From Bacillota bacterium (GTDB lineage Bacteria; Bacillota; Clostridia; Christensenellales; Aristaeellaceae): a stretch of DNA of 64,000 nucleotides. Each line of letters opens with the position of its first letter. The stretch's first letter is position 1. Shown piece after piece: positions 42,002-51,486 of this stretch. Made by a program: the position numbers and the translations under genes. The notes below the pieces were generated by a model, which worked only from the letters and a program-made list of their open reading frames with translations, did no database searches and was not told the origin of the DNA. The DNA lies in NCBI GenBank assembly GCA_023398575.1, contig JAEWSC010000038.1, positions 1 to 64,000 of the forward strand, written 5' to 3'.

Positions 42002-43476
42002 CTGCCGGAATGTGCCTCTATATAGGCGAGCAGTTCCTGCTTGCTCACCCTTTGTATACCGCTGCGCTGCACATCTGTTTCCGGGGATATGGAAATGCCG
42101 TATTCCCGTTCCATCACATCCATAAACCGTGGCCGGCAGAAATTCCCTTGGCAAAATCCCATGCTGGCCCGGGTGCGCCGCTTGACGCCATCCACTGTGT
42201 GAACAGGAATCCCCCGGCGCAGGCAATCGAGTATCTCCTCCTGTGACACCTGCTCGCAGCGGCAAATCAGGCGCTGGCCGCCTTCTGCCTGTGAAAGTAA
42301 TAGCTCCGCTTCCTTTGGGGGGCGCATTTTTTTATCCACCGGGATGATCGGCCTTCGGACTGGGTTGAAATCCTCTTTTTCCGCAAGACCAAGACCGGCG
42401 TCGGCCAGAATCTCCACCATTCTGTCCGCGATGGCCGGCGCGGAGGTAAGCCCCGGCGACTGAATGCCGGCGGCTTGTATAAAGCCTTTTGCTTCGGACT
42501 CCTCAATAATAAAATCATCACCTGTGGCCACAGCCCGTACCCCTGCAAAGCTGCGGATAAACTGGTTCAAATTGATTTTATCCGTGGTATGCGTGGCATG
42601 ACGGTAAATTTCCGCCAGCCTTTGCACATGGGTGGAGCGGTCGAAGGTACCCGGCTCATCAATGGCATCAGGGCCTAAGAGCAGATTGCCATGAACCGTG
42701 GGCGTTACCAATATCCCTTTTCCCATTTTTGTGGGCATTTGAAAGACAACGGTGTTGAGAGCCTTTCCGGAGCCCCGGGCCAGCAGAATATACTCGCCGG
42801 TGCGGGGTTTTATTTCAAAGCGCGTCGGCGCGGCCATGGCGGAAACCTCGGCGGAATGCACCCCCGCACAATTAATCACATACCGGGCCTGAAACGACGC
42901 GCCAGGTGCAGTGATGGTGAACACATGGTTTTGTTCTGCAATACCGGTGACAGGCGTGTTTAAATACAGCTCCGCACCGTTGGCAATGGCGTTCTCCGCC
43001 ATGGCGATGGCCATTTCATAAGGGGAGCAGATACCAGCCCCTTTGCAGTACAAGGCATGCAGCACATTGGGATTCAAATTGGGTTCCAGCGCCAAAGCCT
43101 GCTCCCTGTTCAGAATTTCCAGGTCAGAAAGGCCGTTGCGCAGACCGTTTTCATACAGCGCATGCAGCTTTATAAGGTCATCCTCCTGGGTGGTAAATAC
43201 CAGGGAGCCTGTTTCCCGAAAGCCAAAATGCAGTTCGCTGTCGAGATTTGCATACTGCGCGCGGCCTTTATAGCACATTCGTCCCTTTAGCTTGTCACTG
43301 CTTTCCGCAAACCCGCCATGCACGATGGCGCTGTTGGCCTTGGTGGCGCCCATGGCCACATCCGGCTCTTTTTCCAGAATTGCGACACGCAGCTTGAACC
43401 TTGACAGCCTTCGCGCAATGGAAAGGCCCACAATTCCCGCACCGATGATGGCGATGTCGTATACATTTTGTGTCAT
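41998..43476 (-). CDS. FAD-dependent GlpA-like oxidoreductase with BFD [2Fe-2S] domain
   Basis: 492 residues. The Rossmann motif IAIIGAGIVGLSIARRLS starts at residue 7, then comes a DAO fold with GATKANSAIVHGGF, typical of glycerol-3-phosphate dehydrogenase or L-2-hydroxyglutarate oxidase relatives. The C-terminus is a bacterioferredoxin-associated [2Fe-2S] domain with ICRCEQVSQ and MGFCQGNFCRPR cysteines. In Clostridia such proteins act in glycerol-3-phosphate oxidation, usually beside an NADH:flavin partner and DUF1667, which are missing here. The ATG at 43476 was chosen at the FAD motif; the ribosome binding site is weak (GAAGAA). Confidence 0.87.
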   Translation of the reverse strand: MTQNVYDIAIIGAGIVGLSIARRLSRFKLRVAILEKEPDVAMGATKANSAIVHGGFAESSDKLKGRMCYKGRAQYANLDSELHFGFRETGSLVFTTQEDDLIKLHALYENGLRNGLSDLEILNREQALALEPNLNPNVLHALYCKGAGICSPYEMAIAMAENAIANGAELYLNTPVTGIAEQNHVFTITAPGASFQARYVINCAGVHSAEVSAMAAPTRFEIKPRTGEYILLARGSGKALNTVVFQMPTKMGKGILVTPTVHGNLLLGPDAIDEPGTFDRSTHVQRLAEIYRHATHTTDKINLNQFIRSFAGVRAVATGDDFIIEESEAKGFIQAAGIQSPGLTSAPAIADRMVEILADAGLGLAEKEDFNPVRRPIIPVDKKMRPPKEAELLLSQAEGGQRLICRCEQVSQEEILDCLRRGIPVHTVDGVKRRTRASMGFCQGNFCRPRFMDVMEREYGISISPETDVQRSGIQRVSKQELLAYIEAHSGS

Positions 43477-43611
43477 GTTGTTCTTCGCCTCCGATGCATC
43501 AAGTGTATCAAAGAACGAAGCGGCAGGCAAGGAAAGACTGTACATTTTGCAGCCAAAGGCTATCCCTTTCGAGATAGTCTTTTTGTGAAGATGATAAACA
43601 CAATGCTGTCC

Positions 43612-44442
43612 CTACTCCTGCAGCTTAACCGTAAAGGCAGCACTTCCGCTTTGTACAAACCCTGCCATTGCTCCCCCAGCGTTCCATAGCCAGGACTCAT
43701 CCTTATAGTGCAGGGAGATACTGTTCTCGCCATCTGCATACATGGTGCGTATGGAATTATAAGCGTCATCACTTATGGGATAGCTGCAATACACAAGCAA
43801 ATTTCCATCAGGGTCATAAGCGTAGATGCAAATCCCGGGGCCAAGACCCATGCCATGACCGCTGCTGGTCAGATATGTAATTGGTTGCTTTCCATAAAGC
43901 AGCAGCGTTTTCTTCGGATCCAGCATCACCTCCGATACCGGCCCCATGCCCTTGGGTGTGGTAATGAAATCCAAATCCCTGTTCTCCCGCTCACCATCGT
44001 CATTTAAGCTGTCCCACGCATGTATTTCGTATTTCTCCGGGTCTTTGGGATGCACAGATATCAGAACTTCAAGCAGATAAGCATCGGGAAAATTTCGGTC
44101 GTAGCCCTTGGGCAGCCAAGCCGCACTTTCCACTTTTATACTTAGCAGCGGATGTTCTGCAGTATCAAAGAGTTCGCTTTGAATGCGGCTGCCCAAATCC
44201 TCCGGCAAGGGATGGTTGGGAAAAATGTTCTTGTAAAACCACTCCAACCCCACCCCATTTACCGCCGCCACAGCCGCAGCGCACAGCAGTATTAGTACGA
44301 TGGCTGTGATGAAAGCGCCGCTAATGCCCTTTTTCATGGGTCGATCCTCTTTTAGACCTGTCAGCGTGCGCGCAACGCGCGCAGCAAACATCTCCGGCGT
44401 TTCACCAAATACACGCTGATGATTCTGGCGCTCATCCTTCAT
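43612..44442 (-). CDS. Anti-sigma factor-like membrane protein
   Basis: 276 residues. A short cytoplasmic part (1-38, MKDERQNHQRVFGETPEMFAA) is followed by one membrane span (about 42-61, GAFITAIVLILLCAAAVAAV) and a 210-residue extracytoplasmic domain rich in beta structure (DPDGNLLVYCSYPIS). It overlaps the ECF sigma gene by 11 bp and has AGGAGGTG inside that gene, the standard coupling of a sigma factor and its anti-sigma. No zinc HHCC motif is visible. The sensed signal is unknown. Confidence 0.7.
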   Translation of the reverse strand: MKDERQNHQRVFGETPEMFAARVARTLTGLKEDRPMKKGISGAFITAIVLILLCAAAVAAVNGVGLEWFYKNIFPNHPLPEDLGSRIQSELFDTAEHPLLSIKVESAAWLPKGYDRNFPDAYLLEVLISVHPKDPEKYEIHAWDSLNDDGERENRDLDFITTPKGMGPVSEVMLDPKKTLLLYGKQPITYLTSSGHGMGLGPGICIYAYDPDGNLLVYCSYPISDDAYNSIRTMYADGENSISLHYKDESWLWNAGGAMAGFVQSGSAAFTVKLQE

Positions 44443-44914
44443 GCAAGCACACCTCCTGCATAGCAGCAACCTGCCTCAATTTCTCCCGGCCACGAAAGAG
44501 GCGGCTTGTGACCGTTCCCTTGGGCAGGTGCAGAATCCTTGCGATTTCCTCCACCGTATACCCCTCGCAATAAAACAGCGCCAAGGGGATGCGATACTTT
44601 TCGTCCAGGGACTTTATGGCGGTATACAGTTCAGTGTCTGTGCTGGGGGCTGCAATGGCGTCAGGCACTTCCGCCACCGACATCATGCGCTTTTTTCGCC
44701 TAAGCATGCTCTTGCACTCATTGATGAGGATGCGTATCACCCAAGTGCGAAAGTACGCCTCTTCTTTCAAGGTAGGTAAACACGCCCATGCCTTTAAAAT
44801 GCTTTCTTGCACCGCATCGGCACAGTCGGCATCCTGATGCATATACGTTCGGGCCACGCCGTACAAGGTATCGGTCATGGCCAATATCTCATTGGTGAAG
44901 CATTCTTTTGTCAT
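44432..44914 (-). CDS. ECF RNA polymerase sigma factor
   Basis: 160 residues with both ECF regions: sigma-2 (YGVARTYMHQDADCADAVQESILKAW ... FRTWVIRILINECKSMLRRKKR) and sigma-4 (LDEKYRIPLALFYCEGYTVEEIARIL then PKGTVTSRLFRGREKLR, helix-turn-helix). It recruits RNA polymerase to stress or envelope promoters and is held by the neighbouring membrane protein until a signal arrives. It is probably autoregulated, but no promoter consensus could be defined. Confidence 0.9.
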   Translation of the reverse strand: MTKECFTNEILAMTDTLYGVARTYMHQDADCADAVQESILKAWACLPTLKEEAYFRTWVIRILINECKSMLRRKKRMMSVAEVPDAIAAPSTDTELYTAIKSLDEKYRIPLALFYCEGYTVEEIARILHLPKGTVTSRLFRGREKLRQVAAMQEVCLHEG

Positions 44915-45037
44915 CGTCTACTCCGCTTTTACATTGCAGCGCCGCTTTCAGTGATTAGACAAAAATGCCCGGAAGCAAATTGCATCCAGGCATGAAATGT
45001 TTGTAAATCCTTTTCGTATTTATGCTTTCCATAAAGC

Positions 45038-47884
45038 CTACTTCCCGCCCTCCGCAGACCGGGTGTCCAGATACACCTCCAAAGCGGTGGGATTGAGCGG
45101 CGGGCAAAAGTGATACCCCTGGGCCAGATCGTAGTTTAACTTGATCAGCGTGTTCAGGCGTTTGAAATGCTCCACACCTACGGCGGCCACGGTCAGGTTT
45201 AGGTTATGGGCCAAATCTACCAGCGTTTTTAAGATAAATTCCTTGCCCTGGCTGGCGGTAGCGCCGGTCAAAAAGCTCTTATCCACCTTCAAAACATCCA
45301 AAGGCATGTTGTACAAATGGGTCAGCGCGCCGGTGCCGGCACCGTAATCATCCAAGGCCACTTTCACGCCCAGCCTGCGCAGCGCATGCAGTTTGTCTGC
45401 CTGGTTAATAAACACATCCATCATCCGCTCGGATATTTCCAATTGCAGCGCATTCCCCGGTAAGCCAGCCTCTTTTAATGCCAGGTACACCGTATCGGCA
45501 AAATCCTCCTGGGCAAGCTGCACAGCACTCACATTCACCGACACATACAGGTCCTGATCCTGCCGCTTGCGCAGATGCTTGATCTGCTTTACAGCTTCCT
45601 TCAACACAAAGCGGCCCACCGGCAGCATCAGCCCGTTTGCTTCCGCCTGGGGAATCAGTTCACCGGCGGAGACCATGCCAAGCTCCTTAACCTTCAAGCG
45701 CACGGTGCACTCAAAGCCTGCCACGGCATTGGTGGTTAGATGTATGATAGGCTGGTATTCCAGCGACAGGGCATTATCAATTTGGAAGGTGGACAGGGCA
45801 TCAACAATGCTTTGGCTGCGCCTGGCACTTTCCATGGTGACCCTGGCGGTGTCCGCGTCCGCCTCGCGGTCGGCATCGTATAGCGTCCAACTGGTGCCTT
45901 TCAAAGCGGATGCCGCAGACAAGGCCGTCTGCGCCTGTGCAAAGAGCATTTCAGCCGAAACGCCCTTTTGCGGGTACAGCGACGCGCCGGCCAGCATTTT
46001 CAATTGAATGATGCTTTTTTGCCATGGTATGGGAGCCAGGAGGACCTGATTCAAATCTGCCATGCGGCTTTCTGCGGCGGCAAAGGATGTGCAGCGGGGA
46101 AGATGCAGCAAAAACCGGTCGTCATGCAGCCGGGCGGCCATGCCATCCGGGGCGGCAAAGGCGCGCAGCCGGTCGGCGGTCAACCGGAGGGCCAGCACGT
46201 AACCCATACGCTGCGTATCCTCTGTTGGCAGTCCCATCAAGGATAGGCAGACGACCATACCGCCTTCCAACTCGTTTTCATGCTGTGATACATGCTCGGC
46301 AAGTGCCTGCATGAAAGGCGCTTTGGTAGATAGGCCTGTTGCGCTGTCGGCAACAGCCTCTTCTCCGGGGGCTTTATAGTCATCGGTAACATCCATCAAT
46401 GTAGCTGACACCTTGGTTGGATCGCCCTGGGTGTTGTAATAGATCCTGGCATGCACCTGTATAAAGAGCAGTTCCTCGCCCACATGGATATGAATCAGCT
46501 TATGTACCTGGTCCTCCTGATGGTCGATGACAGAAAGTAGCGCGTCGGCATCATCCTTATCCGCCATGGTATTCAAAAACTCCGCCAGGGAGAGCTTTGT
46601 CATAGACCTGTCCAGATGCAGCATGCTGAAAAAGGCGTCGTCGGCCAAAAATTCGCCGGAGACAAGGTTAAACTCTGCACTGGCCCGGCAGATGGTGTGA
46701 TCATTGGGGGCGTCTTTGATAAACTGCAGCCGGTCGCGCTCCACCTCCAGTTCGGCAATGGTTGTGGCCAACTGCCGGTTGGAATCGCTAAGCTGTGTGA
46801 TGTTCTTTTCCAAAAGACCGATCATGGCATTATATCCCTCCGCCAGTTCCACCATTTCCGATGTGCCGCCGGGGGTTAAGGATATAAACTGGTTAAAACC
46901 CACCTGCCGGAAGGCCGCGTTTAACCGGCGCAGGGGAAAGACCAAGCTTTTGGATACAATGCGGCTGATCAAAAAGCTCAAAAGTGCCAGGCCCAGCGTG
47001 GCCAGGACCGCGAATAAGACAATCAACACCTCCTGGGAACGAAGCTCGCTTTCCGCCTGGTATACGACAAGCATCCAAGGCATGTTGCCCAAGATTCGGT
47101 AACCATACCCTTGCTTATCGTCAAACAGCAGGGTGCTGCCATTGCCGCTGCGCTCGGCAAGGCCTCTTTGAAAATTGGTGAAAACGGACAGCAGCCTGTC
47201 GCTTAGAAGCGTTTTGCCCACCTGCGAAGACTCCGTGTGGGAGAGAATCATGCCGCTTTGGTCCACCAACATCATGCGGCCTGTTTCCCCTTGACGAAGG
47301 GAAGCGGTCTTGCGGCTGAGTACAGTCAGGGGCATTTCGCGCACCAGCGTGCCCAGCAGGCTGTTCCCCGACAAGATGGGTACCGTAAAGTAAATGGACT
47401 GTTCCCCAGGTACGGCAATGGAGGGCAAGAGCCCTGTGACTTCCCGCTGGCCGCTGAAGGAAGCATCCGTGCCCAGCAGCAGCGACAGCGCTTCACCTGT
47501 ATAGATTTTTGCATCGCTGGCGGCGGCCACCTTCCAGCCTGCCTTTATAAGGGCAGCACCACGGCAGCTGTCATTGACTATGGATTGCAAATACGCTTCA
47601 GTCGTGGCCGCAAGCTGGGCATCCGGTTCTCCACTTGCGTGCAGCAAGGCCAGCACCCGCTGGTCCATGGCCAGGCGCTCCCCATCCCGGAGAATGGAAT
47701 CGCCCATCTGCTCCAGGTCGCTGACGTTGGCATTGGCCAGCCCTTCCAACGTGGCCATCCGGGTTTTTAGCATGCTGCCGCTTAGGTATGGAAAAAAGAC
47801 CAGAAAAAACAAAAGCAGCGGCAGCACGGAGAAAGCCAGGAAACAGGCCGTAAGCCGGCTTTGGAGGGAGAGCTTTAAACGCAT
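45038..47884 (-). CDS. Membrane receptor with degenerate GGDEF and EAL domains
   Basis: 948 residues: membrane span (about 12-32), Cache-like extracytoplasmic sensor (40-285), second span (about 290-312), HAMP-like linker (315-370), PAS-like region (about 400-510), GGDEF-like (520-660) and EAL (about 690-935). The GGDEF signature is lost (LHDDRFLL). The EAL core is altered: ECTVRLK for EALLR, NVSAVQL retained, LEISERMM, LDDYGAGTG, and AAVGVEH where one catalytic glutamate is replaced. It probably binds c-di-GMP or a partner rather than turning the nucleotide over. It ends 123 bp before the sigma gene on the same strand. GAGGTG precedes the ATG at 47884. Confidence 0.8.
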   Translation of the reverse strand: MRLKLSLQSRLTACFLAFSVLPLLLFFLVFFPYLSGSMLKTRMATLEGLANANVSDLEQMGDSILRDGERLAMDQRVLALLHASGEPDAQLAATTEAYLQSIVNDSCRGAALIKAGWKVAAASDAKIYTGEALSLLLGTDASFSGQREVTGLLPSIAVPGEQSIYFTVPILSGNSLLGTLVREMPLTVLSRKTASLRQGETGRMMLVDQSGMILSHTESSQVGKTLLSDRLLSVFTNFQRGLAERSGNGSTLLFDDKQGYGYRILGNMPWMLVVYQAESELRSQEVLIVLFAVLATLGLALLSFLISRIVSKSLVFPLRRLNAAFRQVGFNQFISLTPGGTSEMVELAEGYNAMIGLLEKNITQLSDSNRQLATTIAELEVERDRLQFIKDAPNDHTICRASAEFNLVSGEFLADDAFFSMLHLDRSMTKLSLAEFLNTMADKDDADALLSVIDHQEDQVHKLIHIHVGEELLFIQVHARIYYNTQGDPTKVSATLMDVTDDYKAPGEEAVADSATGLSTKAPFMQALAEHVSQHENELEGGMVVCLSLMGLPTEDTQRMGYVLALRLTADRLRAFAAPDGMAARLHDDRFLLHLPRCTSFAAAESRMADLNQVLLAPIPWQKSIIQLKMLAGASLYPQKGVSAEMLFAQAQTALSAASALKGTSWTLYDADREADADTARVTMESARRSQSIVDALSTFQIDNALSLEYQPIIHLTTNAVAGFECTVRLKVKELGMVSAGELIPQAEANGLMLPVGRFVLKEAVKQIKHLRKRQDQDLYVSVNVSAVQLAQEDFADTVYLALKEAGLPGNALQLEISERMMDVFINQADKLHALRRLGVKVALDDYGAGTGALTHLYNMPLDVLKVDKSFLTGATASQGKEFILKTLVDLAHNLNLTVAAVGVEHFKRLNTLIKLNYDLAQGYHFCPPLNPTALEVYLDTRSAEGGK

Positions 47885-47913
47885 ACGGACACCTCTTTTG
47901 TGCTGTCGTTATG

Positions 47914-48258
47914 CTACTGTGAAAGCCACGCGGTCCAAATTTCTTCGGCGGCGCCCAGGGTGATTTTGTTCCCATTGCGCACGATGGGAGAACGCATCAG
48001 CGTTGGCTTTTGCAAAAGCTCCGCCAGAATGATTTCATCATTTGGCGCATAGCAGACAGGATGCTCCTTCACCTTTTTGTCCTCTCTGTCCACCAGTGCC
48101 TTGGCAGAAAGAGCTTTAGCAAAAAGCTGCAATTCCCTTGCACCCAGCGGATGGCGCGTCAAATCTACCATCTGATAGGGAATACGCCGCTCCTTGAAAA
48201 AGCGCTCGGCTTTTTGCACATCAAAATTCTTTTTGGCTACATAGATTTGAATGTTCAT
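47914..48258 (-). CDS. ArsC/Spx-family protein without the redox cysteine
   Basis: 114 residues of the ArsC/Spx/YffB thioredoxin-like family: IYVAKKNFDVQKAERFFKERRIPYQMVDLTRHPL, then LLQKPTLMRSPIVRNGNKITLG. The N-terminal CX2C or single cysteine of ArsC/Spx is replaced by VAKK. The conserved arginine and the PIVRNG cis-proline loop remain. A reductase role is unlikely; a regulatory or binding role is possible. It sits 30 bp before the ppa stop codon side on the same strand, downstream of ppa. Confidence 0.8.
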   Translation of the reverse strand: MNIQIYVAKKNFDVQKAERFFKERRIPYQMVDLTRHPLGARELQLFAKALSAKALVDREDKKVKEHPVCYAPNDEIILAELLQKPTLMRSPIVRNGNKITLGAAEEIWTAWLSQ

Positions 48259-48287
48259 GAAAAGCTCACTTCCTCGCGCTCAATATG

Positions 48288-48827
48288 TTACTTTACGGCG
48301 GGGAACTTTTGTAAGTAGCTTGCGATGGCGGCTTGTATAACCTGTTTTGCGCTTTCCGGGCCGGTAGTGCTTTCCACCGCCGTTTTCTTCCCTTCCAGGC
48401 TTTTGTAAACTTCAAAGAAATGGCTGATCTCCGAAAAGGTGTGCTGGGGAAGCTGGCTGATATCGGTATACTCCGCCATGGAAGGATCCCCTACCGGCAC
48501 GGCAATAATCTTTTCATCCGCCGATTCACAGTCCACCATGGTAATCATGCCGATGGGCCGGCACTTGACCAGGGTCAACGGGAGGATAGCCTCCTGGCAT
48601 AAGACCAGCACGTCCAACGGGTCGTTATCTCCGGCATAGGTGCGGGGGATAAAGCCATAATTGGCGGGATAGTGGGTGGAGGTGTAGAGCACCCGGTCCA
48701 GCAGCAGCATGCCCGTTTCCTTGTCCAGCTCATACTTGTTTTTACCGCCCTTGCTGATTTCTATGACGGCAATAAACTCCGTATGGGTAATGCGGCGAGG
48801 GTGGATATCATGCCAAATATTGCCCAT
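48288..48827 (-). CDS. ppa: Family I inorganic pyrophosphatase
   Basis: 179 residues. The substrate- and metal-binding motifs are in place: EISKGGKNKYELDKETGMLLLDRVL, YPANYGFIPRTYAGDNDPLDVLVL (the DxDPxD core), and KIIAVPVGDP. It hydrolyses pyrophosphate in the cytoplasm and pulls biosynthetic reactions forward. It lies between dnaI-like and arsC-like genes on the same strand with short spacers, so it may share their transcript. Confidence 0.94.
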   Translation of the reverse strand: MGNIWHDIHPRRITHTEFIAVIEISKGGKNKYELDKETGMLLLDRVLYTSTHYPANYGFIPRTYAGDNDPLDVLVLCQEAILPLTLVKCRPIGMITMVDCESADEKIIAVPVGDPSMAEYTDISQLPQHTFSEISHFFEVYKSLEGKKTAVESTTGPESAKQVIQAAIASYLQKFPAVK

Positions 48828-48842
48828 TATTTGCCCTCCCGG

Positions 48843-49823
48843 TTATGCTTTGCGCCGGATGTCGGCGCCAATGAAAGCGATCAATTCACACTGACCGGCA
48901 GAGGATAACAGCCTGGAACCGATACGCTCGGTATACCGGCCTTGAAATTCCACGCTGTTTAAGTTGGTGCTATAAATGGTATGCTTTCCCGCGTTCTGCC
49001 GGCCATTGATCACATGGTACAGCTGTTCAATGGTGATGTTGTCCATCAGCGGCTCAGTGCCCAGGTCGTCGATCAAGAGCAGGTCGGCCTCAAACAGCGG
49101 GGCACTATCCTCAGGGGTATGGTTGAAATAGGCATGTCTTGTCATTTCCAGCACCTTGTAGGCGCTAACGCACAAGGCGGAATAGCCCTTTTCCAGAACC
49201 GTATGGGCGATGGCCTGCATCAAAAAAGTTTTGCCTAAGCCGCTGGTGCCCATAAAGAGCATGTCAGGGGTGGCGGTGTTGGGAAAGCTATCGGCATACT
49301 TTTTGCATTTGTCCCGCAAAAAACACATGAACGTGCGCTGGCTGACGTTAGCGCCGGGTATGATATCCTGGGAAAAGACATCCTCGCGAAAGTTTTCAAA
49401 GGTTTGGGGGGTGCGTTCGTTGAGACCGATGGCCCTGCCCATTTCGCGGAAGTATTCCTGGTTGAAGCAGGAACAGCGCCGCTTCACGTTTTCACCTACA
49501 TACCCGGTATCCTGGCAGCGGGGGCAAGTGTATACCGGCTGCAGGTAATCTTCCGGCAGGCCGTTTTCCTTGAGCAGCGCGCGGATTCTGCGGTTTACTT
49601 CCCCCAGTTCTTCTTCCAGGCGGCTGGCATTAACTCCGGCTTTGCCGGTAGAAAGGGAAGAGCGCACGGCGGAAAAAAGCCTTTCCCGTCTTGCCGTATT
49701 CAAGCGGCCGATCTCCGGGCAAAGAGCCGTTGCCTTGTTAAGCCGACGCTCTTCCTCCCGCCCGTTTTCCGCCCGGCGGGCTTCGTATTGCATTAACAGC
49801 GCGCTCATGATAGCGTTAGGCAT
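48843..49823 (-). CDS. DnaI/DnaC-type helicase loader ATPase
   Basis: 326 residues. A Cys-rich zinc-binding region (YTCPRCQDTGYVGENVKRRCSCF, about 97-120) precedes the AAA+ domain with Walker A GTSGLGKT, Walker B LLLIDDLGTE and the arginine/sensor region ERIGSRLL. This is the Bacillota DnaI-like loader that places the replicative helicase. It overlaps the DnaD-like gene by 8 bp, the primosome pair seen in many Clostridia. The C-terminus ends FIGADIRRK, typical of the family. Confidence 0.88.
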   Translation of the reverse strand: MPNAIMSALLMQYEARRAENGREEERRLNKATALCPEIGRLNTARRERLFSAVRSSLSTGKAGVNASRLEEELGEVNRRIRALLKENGLPEDYLQPVYTCPRCQDTGYVGENVKRRCSCFNQEYFREMGRAIGLNERTPQTFENFREDVFSQDIIPGANVSQRTFMCFLRDKCKKYADSFPNTATPDMLFMGTSGLGKTFLMQAIAHTVLEKGYSALCVSAYKVLEMTRHAYFNHTPEDSAPLFEADLLLIDDLGTEPLMDNITIEQLYHVINGRQNAGKHTIYSTNLNSVEFQGRYTERIGSRLLSSAGQCELIAFIGADIRRKA

Positions 49824-51318
49824 TGCTTTCTCTCGCCTCCTCGATCATGCTGGCTGCCCATTTATTGAGGTCAATCTCATCGTAGGTACGCTGCGTATAC
49901 AGCTGGGCCGTAACCACCTTGCCCCGGCGCTGGGGAGCCACGGCGCTGGCTGCAGCCGGGGCCTTTTCAAAGCGCTCCCGGGCAGCTTTCGCTGCCTCCG
50001 GTGTTGTAAGACCTTGCTCCTGCCAGGCTTTTAAGGTTGCGTCAATATAGGGCATTTTCTTGTCCGCACTTTGGGCAAAGGATGCGGCCAGCAGCAGCAT
50101 TTCACTGGCAAAGCCCCAGTCCTTCTGCCATTTTGCCAGCAATGCCCGGTCAGCGGCAGTAGGCTTCTCCCCTTTTCCGCACTGTTCATACAGTTGGGAG
50201 AGGATGCGGTTGCTTTCGTAAAAGGCGGCGATATATTCCTCCACCTGCCTGGTGGTTGTAAGGCCTTTTTCCTGCCAGGTAGTAATCAGGCGCAGCACAT
50301 CATCCAGCTTGCCTCCAGCCCGGGATGCCTCCCTGGCGGCCAGGAGAATGACATCATGCTCCGCTAAGGCCCGCATCTGCCGGTAGACGGACAGCGTACC
50401 CTCACTCACGCTCATGCCGTTTATGCCAAGGGCGCGGAACAGCTCTTTGAGGGGGGCAGCCTGATCCTGCTCCCGCTGCAATTGCGTTTCCACCTGCTTT
50501 GCGGTAGCCGGCGTCTTTTCGCCCCGCTTGCGCAGGCCGTTTAGTATGCCATCCAGATAGGCCATGGTCGGGTCGCCCTTGGTGGTTTCCCGGCAGGCGG
50601 CCTCCACAGCATCGTGATCGTAGCCCCATTCCCCCGTCCATTTGCGGTACAGGGCCATTTCATCCTCCGATGGCTGGTGGCGTTTGCCCAAGCGCCGAAG
50701 AATTTTGCGGGTACCCTCCAAAACCGTTTTGGAGCGGGACAGCACGGTTTCGGCATCCTCAATGGTATGCACGTTTTCTTCCGCCAATTGCACCGCCAGC
50801 TTTTGGGCAGCCTTAAAGCTGAAATGCTTGCCCCTGGTGGCAATCAAATGATGCACCATCATCAGCACCACCTCCGGCGGCAGCTTCAAATCCTCCACCC
50901 ATTCATAGGCCAGGCTGGTTTCGGCGCCGTGCAGCTGCCGGTCCTCACCAAAGGCAGCATACAGCGCATCGGCAAACTGGGTGTACTGCTTGTCCTCTGC
51001 CGGGCATTGACGCATAAAGAGCAGCTGTTTTGCGTTCATATAGCGGAAGGAGGGCGGGTTGTCGGATATGCGCTGCACCAGGCCCTTGCGCTCCCAATAG
51101 CGGTAAGCGGCCAGGACATCGTCTTCAGACAAGCCAAGATCACGGGCCATGACGGTGATATTCATGCCCGAAGTAGGATGATAGGTATGCATCAAGCCGT
51201 ACAGGTATACCTTGACATAATCGCCCTTGGCCGCGGGGAGGTACTCCTGCACAAACAGGTTCTCCACAGGCGTGGCGTCAAAAAGCGGATATTGTTCATC
51301 AAAATCAAATAAGGGCAT
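49816..51318 (-). CDS. DnaD-domain primosome protein with repeated DnaD-like units
   Basis: 500 residues, longer than Bacillus DnaD (232). An N-terminal winged helix (NITVMARDLGLSEDDVLAAYRYWERKGLV) is followed by at least three DnaB_2/DnaD-like units: LYRKWTGEWGYDHDAVEAAC, a weaker one near VYRQMRALAEHDVILLAA, and LLAKWQKDWGFASEMLLLAA, each ending in a W- or L-rich helix and a YI/YLD motif (MAYLDGILNGL, MPYIDATLKAW). DnaD proteins remodel DNA and recruit DnaI and helicase during initiation and restart. The repeat number may allow multivalent DNA binding. It is coupled with the DnaI-like gene. Confidence 0.87.
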   Translation of the reverse strand: MPLFDFDEQYPLFDATPVENLFVQEYLPAAKGDYVKVYLYGLMHTYHPTSGMNITVMARDLGLSEDDVLAAYRYWERKGLVQRISDNPPSFRYMNAKQLLFMRQCPAEDKQYTQFADALYAAFGEDRQLHGAETSLAYEWVEDLKLPPEVVLMMVHHLIATRGKHFSFKAAQKLAVQLAEENVHTIEDAETVLSRSKTVLEGTRKILRRLGKRHQPSEDEMALYRKWTGEWGYDHDAVEAACRETTKGDPTMAYLDGILNGLRKRGEKTPATAKQVETQLQREQDQAAPLKELFRALGINGMSVSEGTLSVYRQMRALAEHDVILLAAREASRAGGKLDDVLRLITTWQEKGLTTTRQVEEYIAAFYESNRILSQLYEQCGKGEKPTAADRALLAKWQKDWGFASEMLLLAASFAQSADKKMPYIDATLKAWQEQGLTTPEAAKAARERFEKAPAAASAVAPQRRGKVVTAQLYTQRTYDEIDLNKWAASMIEEARESNA

Positions 51319-51438
51319 ATGACCACCTCGTTATCCTGTACAGTATACCATATTGAAATAGTAAATGAAAATGAAGATACCTGAAAGTTTTTCGGGATGG
51401 GTGCGGAAAGGGGATTTTTTCAAAAAGCCCCCTTCCCG

Positions 51439-51468
51439 CTGACCTATTCCGTTCCTATATGCTATAAT
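51439..51468 (+). promoter_or_regulatory. Promoter of dnaE
   Basis: CTGACC (51439-51444), 18-bp spacer and TATAAT (51463-51468), 18 bp before the start codon, which leaves a very short leader. Confidence 0.55.
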
Positions 51469-51486
51469 ATCACCGAGGTGAACATC

